DNA of 64,000 bases from Ctena decussata (GCA_963989385.1 OZ022500.1:112881842-112945841); one strand, 5' to 3'; positions 1-14,400 are shown, numbered from the stretch's first letter. Notes: generated by a model from the sequence alone, not told the origin. A program made the numbers and translations.

Positions 1-40
1 TGATTACACACTTATCAATATTAGACATGGGTTTGTTCAA

Positions 41-216
41 CCCTTAAAGCACCAAAACAAATTTATGTCCGCAAAATCAAGCCATATCATATTGAGAATT
101 CTAGAGAAGACTAGAGGGCAAATAGTGTAGATCCAGATGAGGTGGCTCATCATGAGCCACTTCATCTGAATCTATGCTGTTTGCAAATTCAACTCTTCAT
201 TTCTGGTGCTCTACAG
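41..216. mobile_element. Family E hairpin element, copy 1
   Basis: Ends cccttaaagcaccaaaa and tctggtgctctacagg are inverted relatives. The centre holds the hairpin gatccagatgaggtggctca / tgagccacttcatctgaatc. It shares agggcaaatagtg and tgtttgcaaattcaact with copies at 18962 and 31450. The ends are degraded. Confidence 0.65.
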
Positions 217-297
217 GTTGCTGCATAAACCCATGTTGTTACCAAATTTTATACGTTTTGTTGAATGGATAATTCTTGTTTTGCTATGAAATTTCAG

Positions 298-408
298 AAA
301 GCAGACAAGCGGGCCCTAGAAAACAAGGTGAACCGTAAATTATTTGACGAAACAAAGGATGAAATCAACAAGATGATCAAGGAAATACTGGACAAGCTTT
401 CTAGCAAT
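298..408 (+). CDS. QRICH2: QRICH2 visible exon 1 (DUF4795 start)
   Basis: The acceptor is tttcag and the donor gtaagc; 37 whole codons, phase 0 on both sides. It encodes [11 protein letters not shown] followed by a Lys/Glu-rich amphipathic stretch ending DKLSSN, the start of the conserved coiled-coil part of DUF4795. Upstream bases 1-297 are intron carrying a family E hairpin element. Confidence 0.9.
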
Positions 409-3400
409 GTAAGCCTGTTTACGTTTTACCAGGATGATACAAACAATCACAATGGAATTATATAAAGTGAGCTTGACAGGCATCAGATCTTGCACATACT
501 GCTTAAGATATGTTGGTAGACCGCCATATTTTTCTGTCATTTTTGCTAAGGTGAACAACTTCTGTGACTTCCAGTTTGCTTTCCTGGAGGACAAAGCCCC
601 TCCTAAAAGGTATGTAATCTTAAAGGTAGGAATTTGCTCCTGTAGGAGCAAATTCTTTTCTTCAAGAGTATACTTCTGTGGAGGATGGAAAAAAATGGAA
701 ATGGCTGAATTAATTCTTCTAAATACATGTATGCACCCTTCACCTTAAGATGGGCTTCAACACTGTGGTGCTATTTTATTACCTTGACTTTTTTTTCATG
801 CTCTAGAGCTATCAACTTTGTAAAATTATATGTCAATCCATTTCTCTTTGCTGCACTTCATGTATTTTAATTCATACAAAACTCTACCATAACTTTAAAT
901 GATTCAGTATGATAAAAGTAGTAAAGGAACTTTTTTGCCTCTATTACTACGAAATGATGCATGCACAAGTGTGATCAAGCAGTTCATCAAATTCTTGCTT
1001 ATTCTTATTTATACCCCTATTCCACACAGACCACGAATCCCACTAATCGTCACGAATTGATAAATTTTAGGATTCGTAGCTGAATCGTAATTACTTCGTG
1101 AAGTTCTTAACTGAATCGTATATATTCGTAGTCAGTTCTTGCAATTCTTGAGCAATCGGGAATTTGTGGCAAAAGTTTTGAGCTGTTCAAAATTTTGGCC
1201 ACGAACTCCCGATTAAAAAAAATCGTAGTTAATTCGTAACATATTCTTAATGCATTCTTAGGCATCGTAACTGAATCGAAATCGATTCTGAGGCGTTCGT
1301 AGTGTTCTCAACTCATTCGGGGATTCGTGAATTTGTACCTTTGATGCATTTGCGCACAGTGAAGACTCTGGACGCATGCATTTATCTACCCAGCGGCCAA
1401 ATGACGTTGTACTGACGTCGATGAGATGTCACTACGTCGCACTGACATTAGTACGACGTCGTTACGACATCATGTGCCTCGTGTGTAAATATTTCATTTC
1501 GTGGCCATAGATTTCTGATGATTCATACTTAATATGTACGTACAGCAAAGGATCTGATCAGGCTTGGGGCCTTTTTATACCTATCTTGGGAGAAAATCCC
1601 ACAGATTTTCAAGAATAGTCACGAATCCATTTTATTCGTACCGGATTCGTACGTGCTTTCGGCGTATTCTTAACTGATTCGTAACTAATTCTAAACGTTC
1701 GTGCAGTATTTCCAAAGAGATTCCTGTAAATCGTACTGAATTCTTGACAATATTCGTGCGAGTCCAGCCGAATCCAGTCGAATCCCACGAATATTCGTAA
1801 CCCCATCGTACTTGTATCGTAAAGGAATCATAGAGCATCACGAATTGGACCAGAAAATTTACAATCGCCACGAATTCTAATATTTATCAATTCGTGGCGA
1901 TTCATGGGATTTGTGGTCTGTGTGGAATAGGGGCATAAGGGAATTGAATAAGTGGTTGAACTAAATGGTTAAACTATCGAAATATGTATGTTTATATTGG
2001 TAATAAGGAATCAAAGTCATAATGATCTGTAAGTCTTATTGACAAGGTAATGAAGAAGATACTTGATCCACGACACGAGAAAACCAACAATGTGGTTGTG
2101 CGCCCAGCGCAAACTCAGATCAGCCTGGGCATCCGCCCAGTCTGATCAGAGCCTTCGCTGTCCGCATGGAGGTAGCTTAGACCCTTAGCTAGCCTTTAGG
2201 CGCTTAGCGAAGCATCTGATCATACTGGGCAGATGCCCAGGCTGATCTGAGTCTGTGCTGGGCGCACAACCACATTGTTGGTTTTCTCGTGTGGCGGCTC
2301 ACTTTAATTGACCTCCAGGAAGAAGACTGGAAGAGTGCATATGGCAAACTTGCCGAGGATGTTGACGGTAAACTGGATAGACTGGAGCTTGACCCACTGA
2401 AAGAATGGTTAGAGAACCGACTGAAAGCTCTTAATGAAAAACTCAAGAAATACCAGACCCAGATGGACTGGAGCGAGGATGATGCAGCTGGTATCAGGAA
2501 GTATGTCAGAAATCCATTTGTACTAATTTTGTTCACTAGCAACAGTATTTTGTGTATCTTGTGATCTAGTGCATTTGTTTTCTATTCAATTGCTCTGTTA
2601 GAACTCATCTTTGGAAACCTTGTTAATCTTTGTTTGAAACCATGTCAGTTTTAAATAAAAAAAACAAACAAGACTGTTTTGAAGAAAATTATTGTGTATT
2701 TAACAAAGAAGATTTATTTAGTTAGAAAACATGAACGTACTTTTGCAGATATGAATTACTGAGCTTTTGCATATTCACTTAAACCGCTATGGCGTTCCAA
2801 ACTAACTGAAATGGCGACTTTTGTAACAGCCTCTTGAAATTTGGCCTAAGTTTCTCAGCTTGTAAATATCTCAATATGAAATATCAATGCCTTTGAGAGC
2901 CCATTTCAGATATTTTAGGCCTTTGATATCATCATTGCATAGTCATATGAGCCCCAACATGACAAAACCAACAAAGTGACAAAGCCTGGGCACCTACCCA
3001 GTCTGATCAGAGTTTGCTGTGTGCTTAAAAGATAGCTAAGGGTCTAGGCTACCTTCATGATGACAGGGAAGACTCTGATTAGACGACTGGGCAGGCTGAG
3101 CTGAGTCTTCGCTGGGTGCGTATGCCACTTGTTGGTTTTGTCATGTTGCAACTCATATATATGATTACATCATTCAATTTTGAATTATTATTACAAAAAG
3201 AGGTATCACACACCTAATTGGCAGAGCATATGTAGAACTGTTTCATGATTTTTTCTCTTTCTTTTCAGACAACTAATCCAGCGATTCCATTGTATCTCAT
3301 GTGATAGGCCAGTTGATATGATGCCAACAGGGTAGGTTACTCCAAAAAATTAGCAGGTCATATCTTGTTACCTGGGCCCAGTTGTTCAAAGCATTAGTAA

Positions 3401-4487
3401 CTTAAATAAGTCATTAGTTAAGGGTTTGTTGTTCTGTAGTACACATAAACTCAACTATGCTGGGTTTTTATCATCCCCCGCCGAAGGCGGAGGGATATAG
3501 TTTTCTCCATGTCCGTCCGTCCGTCCATCCATTAGTCCGTCCTTCCGTCCTGAGCCATAATTAATTAACCACTGGACGGAATTTCATGAAACTTAAAATA
3601 GATATATATCACTATAACGCGCTGATGCACTTGAAGTTTCGTCAGACTGGCTTCAGTAAAGCTTGAGTTATTGCCCTTTAAGTGACTTAAAATCCATCAA
3701 AAAAAGCCATGACGAAGTAATTAATAGTCAAAACTTCATGAAACTTAAACTAAATATACATCACCATAATGCGGATATGCACATAAAGTTTTATCAGAAT
3801 GGCATCAGTACTGCATGAGTTATTGCCCTTGAATCAATTTAAGATTGCCAAATTAAGCCATAACTAAGTTATCAATGAATAGAATTCTATGAAACTTATA
3901 GTAAATATGTATCACCATAACACATTGGTGCATCTTAAGCTTTGTTGGAATTGCTTCAGTAAGCAGTGAGTTATTGCCCTTGAATTGATTAAAAATCAAC
4001 AAATTCAGTCATAACTAAGTAACCAATGAATGGAATTTCATGACTTAAAACAATTATGTATTGTATATATGTATATAATGAGAGCCTCATGGAAGATTAG
4101 CTATTACATGTATTTTTGTATGTGCTAAATGTTGTTACCCTCTTTAAATAAAGTCTTTACTTATTTACTATTGTCATGACACAGCAGTGCGCATTAAGTT
4201 TTGTCATACTCTCTCCAATAATGCATGATTTAATGCCCTTGAATTGATTTAAAATCCACAAATTAGCTATAACTAAGTTACTGGTGGACAAAATTTCTTG
4301 TAACTGAATTAAAAGTGTATCATCATAGTGCGGTGATGCTGAGGCAAGTGTTTAAGAAGAACAGCTTCAGCTTATGCCTCACTTATCCCAGAAATATTGC
4401 CCTTGATCAGGGCCATTTCAGGGGGGGGGGATATAAATTCATTGAATTTGCTTGTTTTACTAGGTTCGGCAAAAATTGCTGTTTTTT

Positions 4488-4518
<31 letters not shown>

Positions 4519-7500
4519 GTTACAATAAGTTTGAAAATATATTGTCATTAGCATTGAACAACTGGGCCTGGTCAGTATTGGTATGAAATCTTTACCCAGC
4601 TGAATTTCTGTGACGCATCTTCCTTTGAATGTGAATTTGTATAGTCGTCACTTTAGGGGTGGGAGCAATTTGCAGGAAAATAAATAAGCTGATAAGTTGA
4701 TAAACATTGTGGACCCACAGGAAAGTCTGCTCTGTAGAAACATGTCAACTTCTTACCCACAGGCTAAAGGTATACCATTGTTTGTCCACCTGTATGAGGA
4801 GATAATCCATGAGCTGTAGTGAGTGGATTTACCCAGACACAGGGAGACAAACCATGGTATGATTATTTGAGATCACCATCATCAGTATAGACCTTGCATC
4901 TTACAAAATATTTTGTGCTACAGTTTTGCGTTTTCTGGCAAGGGTAGTGTAAGTAGTTATTGAAAATGTTAGATGCATAATGGAAACTGTGAAGTAGTCA
5001 GTTAAAAATACTTTATAGGAAACTTGATATATAAATACTATTAAGTTTTTATAACAGTTTTGGAATTATTTGGAATGATGGCTAAACTAGAGACATGGTT
5101 GTGCAAATGACTTACAATTAAGGGTCCCAGGTTCCCGCCAGGCATCTTGCATTGTGACCATGAGCCAGTCACATATACTCAGCTCAGCTTTTCTATTTGT
5201 ATATAGTCTGAATAATTTGCATAAAAATCTCTGCAGGACTTATGCACATTGTTAATACAAAAAAGGTGACAGTAAATAAAGATTAATTTCAATGCTTTGA
5301 AGGTAATGGATTTTTTCTTGTGATAAGTGTTACATATTACTGTTTTATATGTAGAAAATAAAAAGCTAAGTATCTTATAAAAGTGACAGACAACAGTTCT
5401 CTGGATGCAAATATTCAAAGAGTACTTTCATATTTTTACTCTAGATTATGCTTTCTTCAGGTATTTTGATGTAATGTCCATGTCTACGTAAGATTAATAC
5501 TTTGAATACAGGGAAGAGGTTTTCTTGATTGATACAAGGTGGATCCAGGACTTCAGTCACATTGTTTTAATTTAACTACTAAGTAGAGCTCCTGAATGAA
5601 AAGTCTGGATAAGATTTGTGACAGTCTCTCTGCTTTTCTAATCTTGGCATCAAACTGAAAAAATCTTATAACAAAACTTCCACTGGATCCACCACTTGTC
5701 GTCTTTTAGATATTTGTTAAGATTTTGGGGGTCCAAGGGTGGTTTTTGAGGCTGCTTATGAGATAATTCATACTCCATTAAGGTGTGTGTGTACACTTTC
5801 AGGGGAAGCAACTGACAGTTTAATTTTTGCCATATTTCTCAATAGGGGTCAACTCTTATGGGGAAAAAAATGGCTCCTTTAAGAGCAAATTCTTTTCTTT
5901 AACTGTAGACTCCATTTTGAAATGGAGCATAGTGGAACTCAATTGAAAGTTATAAAATATGTCCCCCTGTGTAAAGTCATTGGAAAATCATGGAGGTGTA
6001 CATCTACCCATATGATAAAACATATGAGCTGCAACACAAGAAAACCAACAATGTGGTTGTGCGCCCAGTGCAGACTCAGATCAGCCTGAGCATCCACCCA
6101 GTTTGACCAGACTCTTCGTTAAGTGCTCAAAGGGTAGCTAAGGGTCTAAACTACCTCCATGCGGACAGAGAAGACTCTGATCAGACTGGGCTGATGCCCA
6201 GGCTGATCTGAGTCTGCGCTGGGCGCACAACCACATTGTTGGTTTTCTCGTGTCGCGGCTCATATAATGTGAGCCCTCATTAGAGTCACCTTGATGAGGG
6301 AGGTTTAATGATGGGTCACACTATGTGAAATCCTCAAATCTCCACATTGTCTGGACCTATGGGTTTAATATCAACTTTATAAAATGGAAGTAAAATCCAC
6401 TACATAATACATGTATGCTGATCTTGAAAAGCAAAGGTGACGAAGTGTGGTTTCCACTTTAATTGTAATATATACCATTCCTAACAGGGTTATTTCTAGT
6501 CTGGACAGGTAACCAGTAGAGGCTCTTACTCTCTTGCATATATGTTTTTCTGTTTCTTTTTTGTGGCCTTTACAATTGTCTCAACATAATTGAAGTGGCT
6601 TTATTGTTTGAACATATATTCATATAATACACTATATGTGTAAAAAAACTGAGACAAGTAATTTACAGTTTAGGTATTCAGGTTTAAGTGTTTTTATGTT
6701 TTCACCATAATTGTACCAGATATCAAAATTAGTGAGCAAGAAAATTACATATTGCAAGCAAGAAATTTACATTAGCTAGGACAAAAAGGTCTTAAATAAA
6801 GCTATGGAATACCATGAATATGCAAATATACTGTGTCAGAGAAGAAAGAACAATTAACCCCCCTGCCCCTTCCTTTATGAGGGAATCTTGAATAGTTTGA
6901 TTATAGTCATTTTCAATATTTAAGTAGCTTATTTGGATATGTATTGCGTTTAGATTTATGGCATACATGTACTTAAGATTGTAATACTCTCCTACTTTCA
7001 GTGGTCTGAGATCCCAGTAAGTCATAGTAAAGCTTATTTAGGAGAACATTGAAAATCAGCTATACTAGCACGTAATTACAATACAGAATTAACAGAATTT
7101 TTCAGTAAATGTACTTGGTATATATATATATGAACATCAAGATAGACCAAAACCAACTAGAAATTGAATTTCAGCCAAACTTGAGCTTTGTCAAATGTTT
7201 TGTAACTAAAGTTTTGGCCGTATATATGTTTTTAACTTTCAAACAGTCTGCTTTTACTAATTATATAATCCATCTGTAGACATCTGTATTGAGCATCTTA
7301 TTTGTTACACAAGAAACTTACATTTTGAGATTGTTTTATTATTTATGAAGGCATAATAAACTCACCAAGGCTTATTGAATTACTAACAGTGTATTAAAGG
7401 ACTAGCATCTGGGAAAAAATTGGATGGCAGCATTTTGAAATTTTTATTTAGAAGTAAATAATAGAGAGGCACCAAGGTGCTTTGATCAAGTGGTCAGAGC

Positions 7501-8440
7501 ACTTGGCATCTCTGCAGAAGGTCCTTGGTTCGAATCTAATTTGGCCAATGACAAAAATTCTCAGGCAACACAGCTGTAAATGGGTACATGACTCAAATTA
7601 GGCAAGTTTAATAGGTATGAAAATGTGGCGATTTGACCACATATGAGCTGCGACACGAGAAAACCAACAATGTGGTTTTGCGTCCAGCGCAGACTCAGAT
7701 CAGCCTGGGCATCTGCCCAGTTTGACCAGACTCTTCGTAGAGTGTTCAAAGGGTAGCTAAGGGTCTAAGCTACCTTCATGTGGACAGCGAAGATTCTGAT
7801 CAGACTGTGCGGATGCCCAGGCTGATCTGAGTCTGCGCTGGGCGCACAACCACATTGTTGACTTTTGCATCGAAGGAAATCAAGGCTGCTGCATATAAAA
7901 CTCTGGTCCGGCCCAAATTAGAATATGCAGCGCCAGTTTGGATGCCCCATCACCAAGTTGATATTAACAGAATAGAAAAAGTACAGAGGACTGCTGCCCG
8001 TTGGACTTGTAGGCGCTGGCGCAATCAAAGTCATGTGGGAGAAATGTTAGAAGAACTCCAGTGGCCAGACCTGCAGGAAAGACGACAGCAGGCTTCTCTG
8101 TCTCTATTCTACAAAATTCATAATAATCTTGCCATTGTAGATAAGAATAAGTACCTATCTGAGGTCGGTGAAAGGAGCAGGAGAACTAGGTCCCACCCAT
8201 TCCAGTACCACCGTCCAAACGCTTACACGGACGGTTTTAAGAATTCTTTTTTCCCCAGGACAATTGCAACTTGGAATGGCCTTACAACCTCTCTTCGGAG
8301 ACAGTTGATGGGTTTAAGGCCAAAATTTAATATCCTAGGGTAGAGCAGGGGTTAGGCATGGAATGCCTGCCCCTGAGGACTTCTTGTAAATAGTTTTAAT
8401 CTGCTGGTGGCTATGTCACAAATTCATTTATTTATTTTTT

Positions 8441-8471
<31 letters not shown>

Positions 8472-11400
8472 GTGACAACTTATGCGCCACACCAAAAACC
8501 TGTCATCATGGTCAAAATTGACCGAGGACAGTATCGGTAGAAAGAAAGAAAGAAAGTTGGTTTTGTGGTGTCGCGGCTCATATGTATATGCTATACTGAA
8601 GACAAGGTGGGCCTCTATTTACCCTCTGGGTCCATTGCCAAAAGGCCACAGGATACCTTTATATATATTATTGTACACATATATACAAAATGACATTTAT
8701 AACGTATTTTGATGATAAATTATCTCATTTTGAATGATAAGAATGAGCACTAGTATTCTACTTCAGAGCTTGGAAGAAGTCATTATTATGACCCCCCACC
8801 AGAGGTGACGGGAACATATTGGTTTCAGTGTGATGCGTCGTGAAATCAGAGATATTGAAGACACGATGAAACTTTAGGAGGATATAGATGGTTTGGAGTT
8901 GGGGCATGAGATTTCAACCTGTCAAATGCAATATAATGCAAATTACAAGGAAACGGATCACGAAGATCAATGCTTCCTATACCTGAGAGGGAACGGTCCT
9001 CAATAACGTAGAAACTATCAAGTATCTCGGCATAACCATTACCAATGATTTGAACAGAAACACACATGTCAGCAATATTTGCACAAAGGCTAACAGGACC
9101 CTTGGCTTCCTCAGACATAACTTGGCAGCATGTCCACAAGACGTTCAAGAGTCAGCATACAAGGGACTGGTGCGTCCAGTCCTGGAGTATCGTAGTTCAG
9201 TTTGGGACCCTCAAAGTATACTTCTTCAAGATGAACTTGAGAAGGTGCAGAAAAGGGCAGCTAGACTTGTAATGGGAAATTACACATATGAAACTGGGAG
9301 TATGACTGGCATTCTGGAGAAACTTAAGTGGGCATCCCTGAAAAAGAGAAGGAAAGATAGTAGACTCATAATGCTTACAAAGGTCTGAGGGGTGTAGCCA
9401 GTATACCCATAAATGACCTTGTTCCCCCAAGTAGGCGCATCAGGAATCATCATTCCCTGACATTTCAAACCCCATTGGCTGGGACTGACATTTACAAGTC
9501 CAGTTTCTTCCCCCAGACTATTAGAGATTGGAATTCCCTGGAAGATTCCCTTATTTCTCTGCTGAGTGTGCAGAGGGTTCAGTTACTAATTTGGGCTATG
9601 GACTATCTTCCCTGATTCACAGGTCCTGGTGAATGATTGTCCTTGGACGTATCACCAGTAAACAATGCTGATTCTGATGCGTTGGCATTACAATTTGTAT
9701 CCTGTATATTTCTTCAACATGTGAGTGGAATTCTACCAAAATTGCGTTGATACAGTAGAACTTCATTGGCTCGAACAGGCTTGGGACCATGAAAATTAGT
9801 TCCAGCCAAGGGTAGTTCTAGTCATCCAGGGTTAGTTTCCATATAAAAAGACCTCTAGGGACCAAGAGAAGAGTTCTAGCCAGGCAGGGTGAACAAGCCA
9901 TCAGGGTTCGAGCCATTCATCCAGGGTTAGATTCCATATAAAAAGACCTCTAGGGACCAAGAGAAGAGTTCTAGCCAGGCAGGGTGAACGAGCCATCAGG
10001 GTTCGAGCCATTGAAGTTCTACTGTACATCATTGGGACAAGCCAGTGAGCTGATTAAGTTTTTGTGAGTTTGACCCAATTTTCAAGGTCACAGAAGGTCT
10101 CAGACTGTTAAATTTCATGTGTCGGCATCAGCGTGACAGTTTCTTGAATGCACAATATCTCATGAACCAATGGATGGAATGTCACCAAACTTGCATGGAT
10201 ATAGCATTGGGACAGGTTTAAAAGCTGATTAGATTTTGGTGACATTGACCTCATTTTCAAGGTCACTGGAAGACTTAAATGACAATTTCTTGTATGCCCG
10301 ATATCTCCTGAACCCATGGATGGAAAGTCATCAAACTTGCATGGATACATCATTGGGATAAGTTAAAGAGCTGATTAGATTTTGGTGACCTTGGCCTTAT
10401 TTTCAAGGCCACTAAAGGACTTGGGTGATTTTTTTTGTACCCACAATATCTCTTGAACTAATGGATAGAATTTAACCAAACTTGCATGGATACATCAGTT
10501 GGACATTTTAAAGAGCTGATAAGATTTTGATGACCTTGACCTTACTTTCAAGGCCACTGGAGGACTTAGATGACAATTTCTTGTATGCCAGATATCTTCT
10601 GAACCAATGAATGTGATGTCACCAAACTTGCATGGATACATCGTTGGGAAAAGTTTAAGAGCTGATTTGATTTTGGTGACCTTGACCTTATTTTCAAGGC
10701 CACTGGAGGACTTGGATGATAATTTCTTGTACCCACAATATCTATTGAACTAATGGATAGAATTTAACCAAACTTGCATGGATACATCAATTGGACATTT
10801 TAAAGAGCATTAGATTTTGATGACCTTGACCTTATTTTCAAGGCCACTGGAAGACTTAGATGACAATTTCTTGTATGCCCGATATCTCTTGAACCAATGG
10901 ATGGAATGTCACCAAACTTGCATGGATACATCATTGGGATAAGTTAAAGAGCTGATTAGATTTATGTGACCTTGATCTTATTTTCAAGGTCACAGGAGGA
11001 TTTAGATGACAACTTCTTGTACCCATGATAACTCCTGAAGCAATGGATGAAATTTCACTAAACTTGCATGGATACATCATTGAGACAAGTTTCAGAGGTG
11101 TTTAGATTTTGGTGACCTTTACCTCATTTTCAAGGTAATTGGAGGACTTAGATGATAATTTCTTGTACCCACAATATCTCATGAACAAGTAGATGGAATT
11201 TCACCAAACTTGCATGGATACATCACTGGGACTAGCTCAAGAGCTGATCAGATGTTGGTGACCTTGACCTTATTTTCAACATCACAGGAGAAATTAGATA
11301 TGTGAAAAGGTCACTAAAAGTGATATATCTGTATCTGCTGTGGCAACAGATATATGACATATTTGGTTCCAGAGCAGGGCAAACAATGTATGCCATGCTC

Positions 11401-14400
11401 TTCAAATTTTTCAATAGAAACTTCAGATTTTCTCACACAAATAATTCTGGAGTCATTCAATTCTGTGTTATATGCAAACTGCATTCCCAGACCAATATGC
11501 ATCTCAGGAAATGCCCAGTTTGTCTTGACAATAATTGAATCTTAAATTTTTCGAAAAGCACACTGCATACACCTTTATCAGACTGTTCATGCCAGTCTAG
11601 GTACGAGGAGTTAGCTTTAGACAGGTTTCATCACAGTAGTATAGAAATTATGAAGTAGCTTTACCATGTGCCTAAATTTTTGGACCCCAAAAAATAATTA
11701 CTTCTTCATTTGGGACAAATGGAAAAAATTTTTTTAGGTGTTCCAGTATGTAAGGGCATTATGGTATTCAAACTTTGAAATATTTTATCATTTTCAGATA
11801 GAAAAATATGTTTTTTTTATTTTATTTTACATAGATCAATATATCATAAGTAATATTTAGTAATTTCTTTTGTTCATGAAACTTGTTTTTCTGATAGATT
11901 TTAGACATCATAGAAATTAGCTACTGTAGACCCTTCAGTAAATGCCCGCAGCTACTAAATAGTCATGGAACATTCTCATATGATCTATTTTCATCATCAG
12001 CCTCTGTTCACCATGCATGGCTCGGACTCAATCAGTGGATACCATCTGACCATTTTTTTTTATAAGAGTTCTTTCTTTAAATGGCCACCCAGTACTAAAT
12101 GAAAAGGTCTCTTTAAAAATTAAAAAGAAAAATATCTTGAAGTTGCGATTGGGAGGGAAAATTAAAAAACATAATTTCTTAGAAGAAATATTTGATTCAG
12201 ATGTGAGTCATATAAATGTATCTAGTCATGGATATGTTTTTTTTTTTGTTGTTGTTGTTTTTCTCAGCTGTTCAGTGCCCCTTTTCCAACTGTAAGGTTA
12301 TTAAAGTTGAGTTTTTTTTTCCACCGTGATCATAAGTAGAGCACATGTAACATGACTGTTATATATTTTTTTCAGACCTGTGCCTTCCTTACCTGCTCAA
12401 TCAGGACTGCCCCCAACCCGCTCACCAAGACCCTACACCACCTTTGAACTGGAGCAAATTAGGCAGCATGCTAAGAGGTATGTAGGTTAAACATTTGATC
12501 ATGAATTTCAAATTGTATGTTTAAAAGGAATAAATAAGGCATGCCAGAAAATTCTGATTAGGGCAGCAAATAATGCAAACCTGATCAGGCTGCTCTAAGG
12601 AGCAGTCTGATCAGTTCTGCACAATTTGTCTTTCAGCTGACAGTTTTAGTCAATGCCCCATGGTAGGACTGCACAAACTGAACACATCAAAATTCAAAAT
12701 TTCCTTACAGGAAGTTGTACGATGTGGCAGGCCCGGATCCAGACCATCACATACTGGTGGGGCTCGGGATAACTGGCGGGGCTGGGAGGTGCCGAAATGT
12801 ATGTGTGTGGGGGAGGGGGCTGGACAATATGACATATTTATAGTTCAATTTCAAGAGAATTTTTTATATTTTTTCCTTGAAATATATGTTGTGATATCTC
12901 ATTAAAATCGCCTCTCCGAGGCGATTCTAATGAGATGTCACAACATATTTTGAATATTTTGATCTCACCACATTGGATAATTTTTCTCAAACTATCATCA
13001 GATACTTCTTTTTATCTGGAGCCTTACATATTGAATATAACACAGAGGCCAAATGGCGGGGCTGCAGCCCCAAAGCCCACCCCCTGGATCCGGGCCTGTG
13101 TGGATTAGGTAACTGACTGTACATATGGCAGAATATGCATTTTATGTGTTAGTAAGTGTTCATAGGATCATTTTCTGGTTTTGCATTTGAAGTTTTTCAT
13201 AATATTGATATAATTCATGCTTAGAGCTTTCTCCTTTGACTTTGCTAAATTTCTTTAGTGTTACCTTTTATTTGGAAACTAAATGTACTGTACTGCTTCC
13301 TGATTTTTTATGCACTACGGTAATTGGTTTTGTATGTGTGTATGTTTGTGTGTGTGTTGTTTTCTGGTGTTTATAGTATTATGAAAAAACTATATTTGAA
13401 TTGTAATCAGTATTCAATAATATTTGTATTTCCTAAGATAATGGTTTTGGTTTCTTAAAGATAATCTTTTGCTATATCAGATGGGTATATATCATAACCT
13501 ATATACGATAAAGTTATTATCCATATTTAACATTGTATCACTTCCATATAGAGTAAATAGTGGCAAAACTAGAAGTGGCATTCGGTAATCAACATTTTCC
13601 AATCCTACCTAGATGTCTTTCTCCTTGCTCCCTTCTAAAAAGTCCCAGACAAGTGTAGGGCTATGATGGTAACTCAGGTTTGACTTATTCTCCATTAAAA
13701 GCATATGAGCTGCAACACAACAAAACCAACAATGTGGCATGTACGCCCAGTGCAGACTCACATCGGCCTGGGCATCCTTCTAGTCTGGTCAGAGTCTTCA
13801 CTGTGAGTCGCGGCTCACATGTTGTGGCTCTTATTAGAACTGCCTCACTGATTGAAATCAGGAAGGGTATTATGGAGAAATAAAAGGTGTCCCTGATTCA
13901 TCGTCAGAACCCTGCCTTTGTCTTGAACTTTGTTTAACAACTAACACTTGGTAAATTATCATTTCAGTAATTGAGCCCTGTCACTAGATTATTTCAGCTC
14001 AAGCATCTGCACAAATAAAGACATTACACAGACTGATCAGAAGTTTTCTGCAATTGCTGTAGATTTACTGATCTGTCATAACTGAAGGCACAGGCTGATC
14101 TGATCTTTGCTGTTCACACAATCATGGCTTTAGTATCTTGTCGTATAGTGTGACTTAGTTAATGCAATACAATCCCTTGATTATGCAGGAGTCCTGATAG
14201 CTCAGTGGGCTAAACTTGTGGTCCAGGTTCAAATCCTGGAGGATGATTTATTTTCACCTTGAACAGGATTCCATTGAACTCAGCCTGAAATTCTGTTGAA
14301 AGGGCCATAAAACTACATGCCATTGATCACCCATCTGCTCTACATGGATGCTGACACTGGTGATATCATTATGGATCATTCCTAAGTTTCATAAGCACAC

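Larger units (their letters stand above)
3375..4568. mobile_element. Family J TIR element containing a pearl-like element
   Basis: Left end ggcccagttgttcaaagc and right end gcattgaacaactgggcc are inverted copies. Nearly all of the interior is the pearl-like element at 3467-4410. The same TIR bounds 16083-16381. Confidence 0.6.

Noticed and set aside
340..748. Overlapping 103/104-codon frames on both strands
   Set aside because: They run across the true exon 1 end and a family B MITE; no motif and no phase support.
1609..1871. Two - strand frames of 65 and 79 codons
   Set aside because: Inside the ATTCGTA-rich TIR element; repeat translation.
4372..4554. Short frames with poly-Pro/poly-Lys or poly-Phe/poly-Gly runs (also at 41983 and 57739)
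   Set aside because: Translations of homopolymer junctions.
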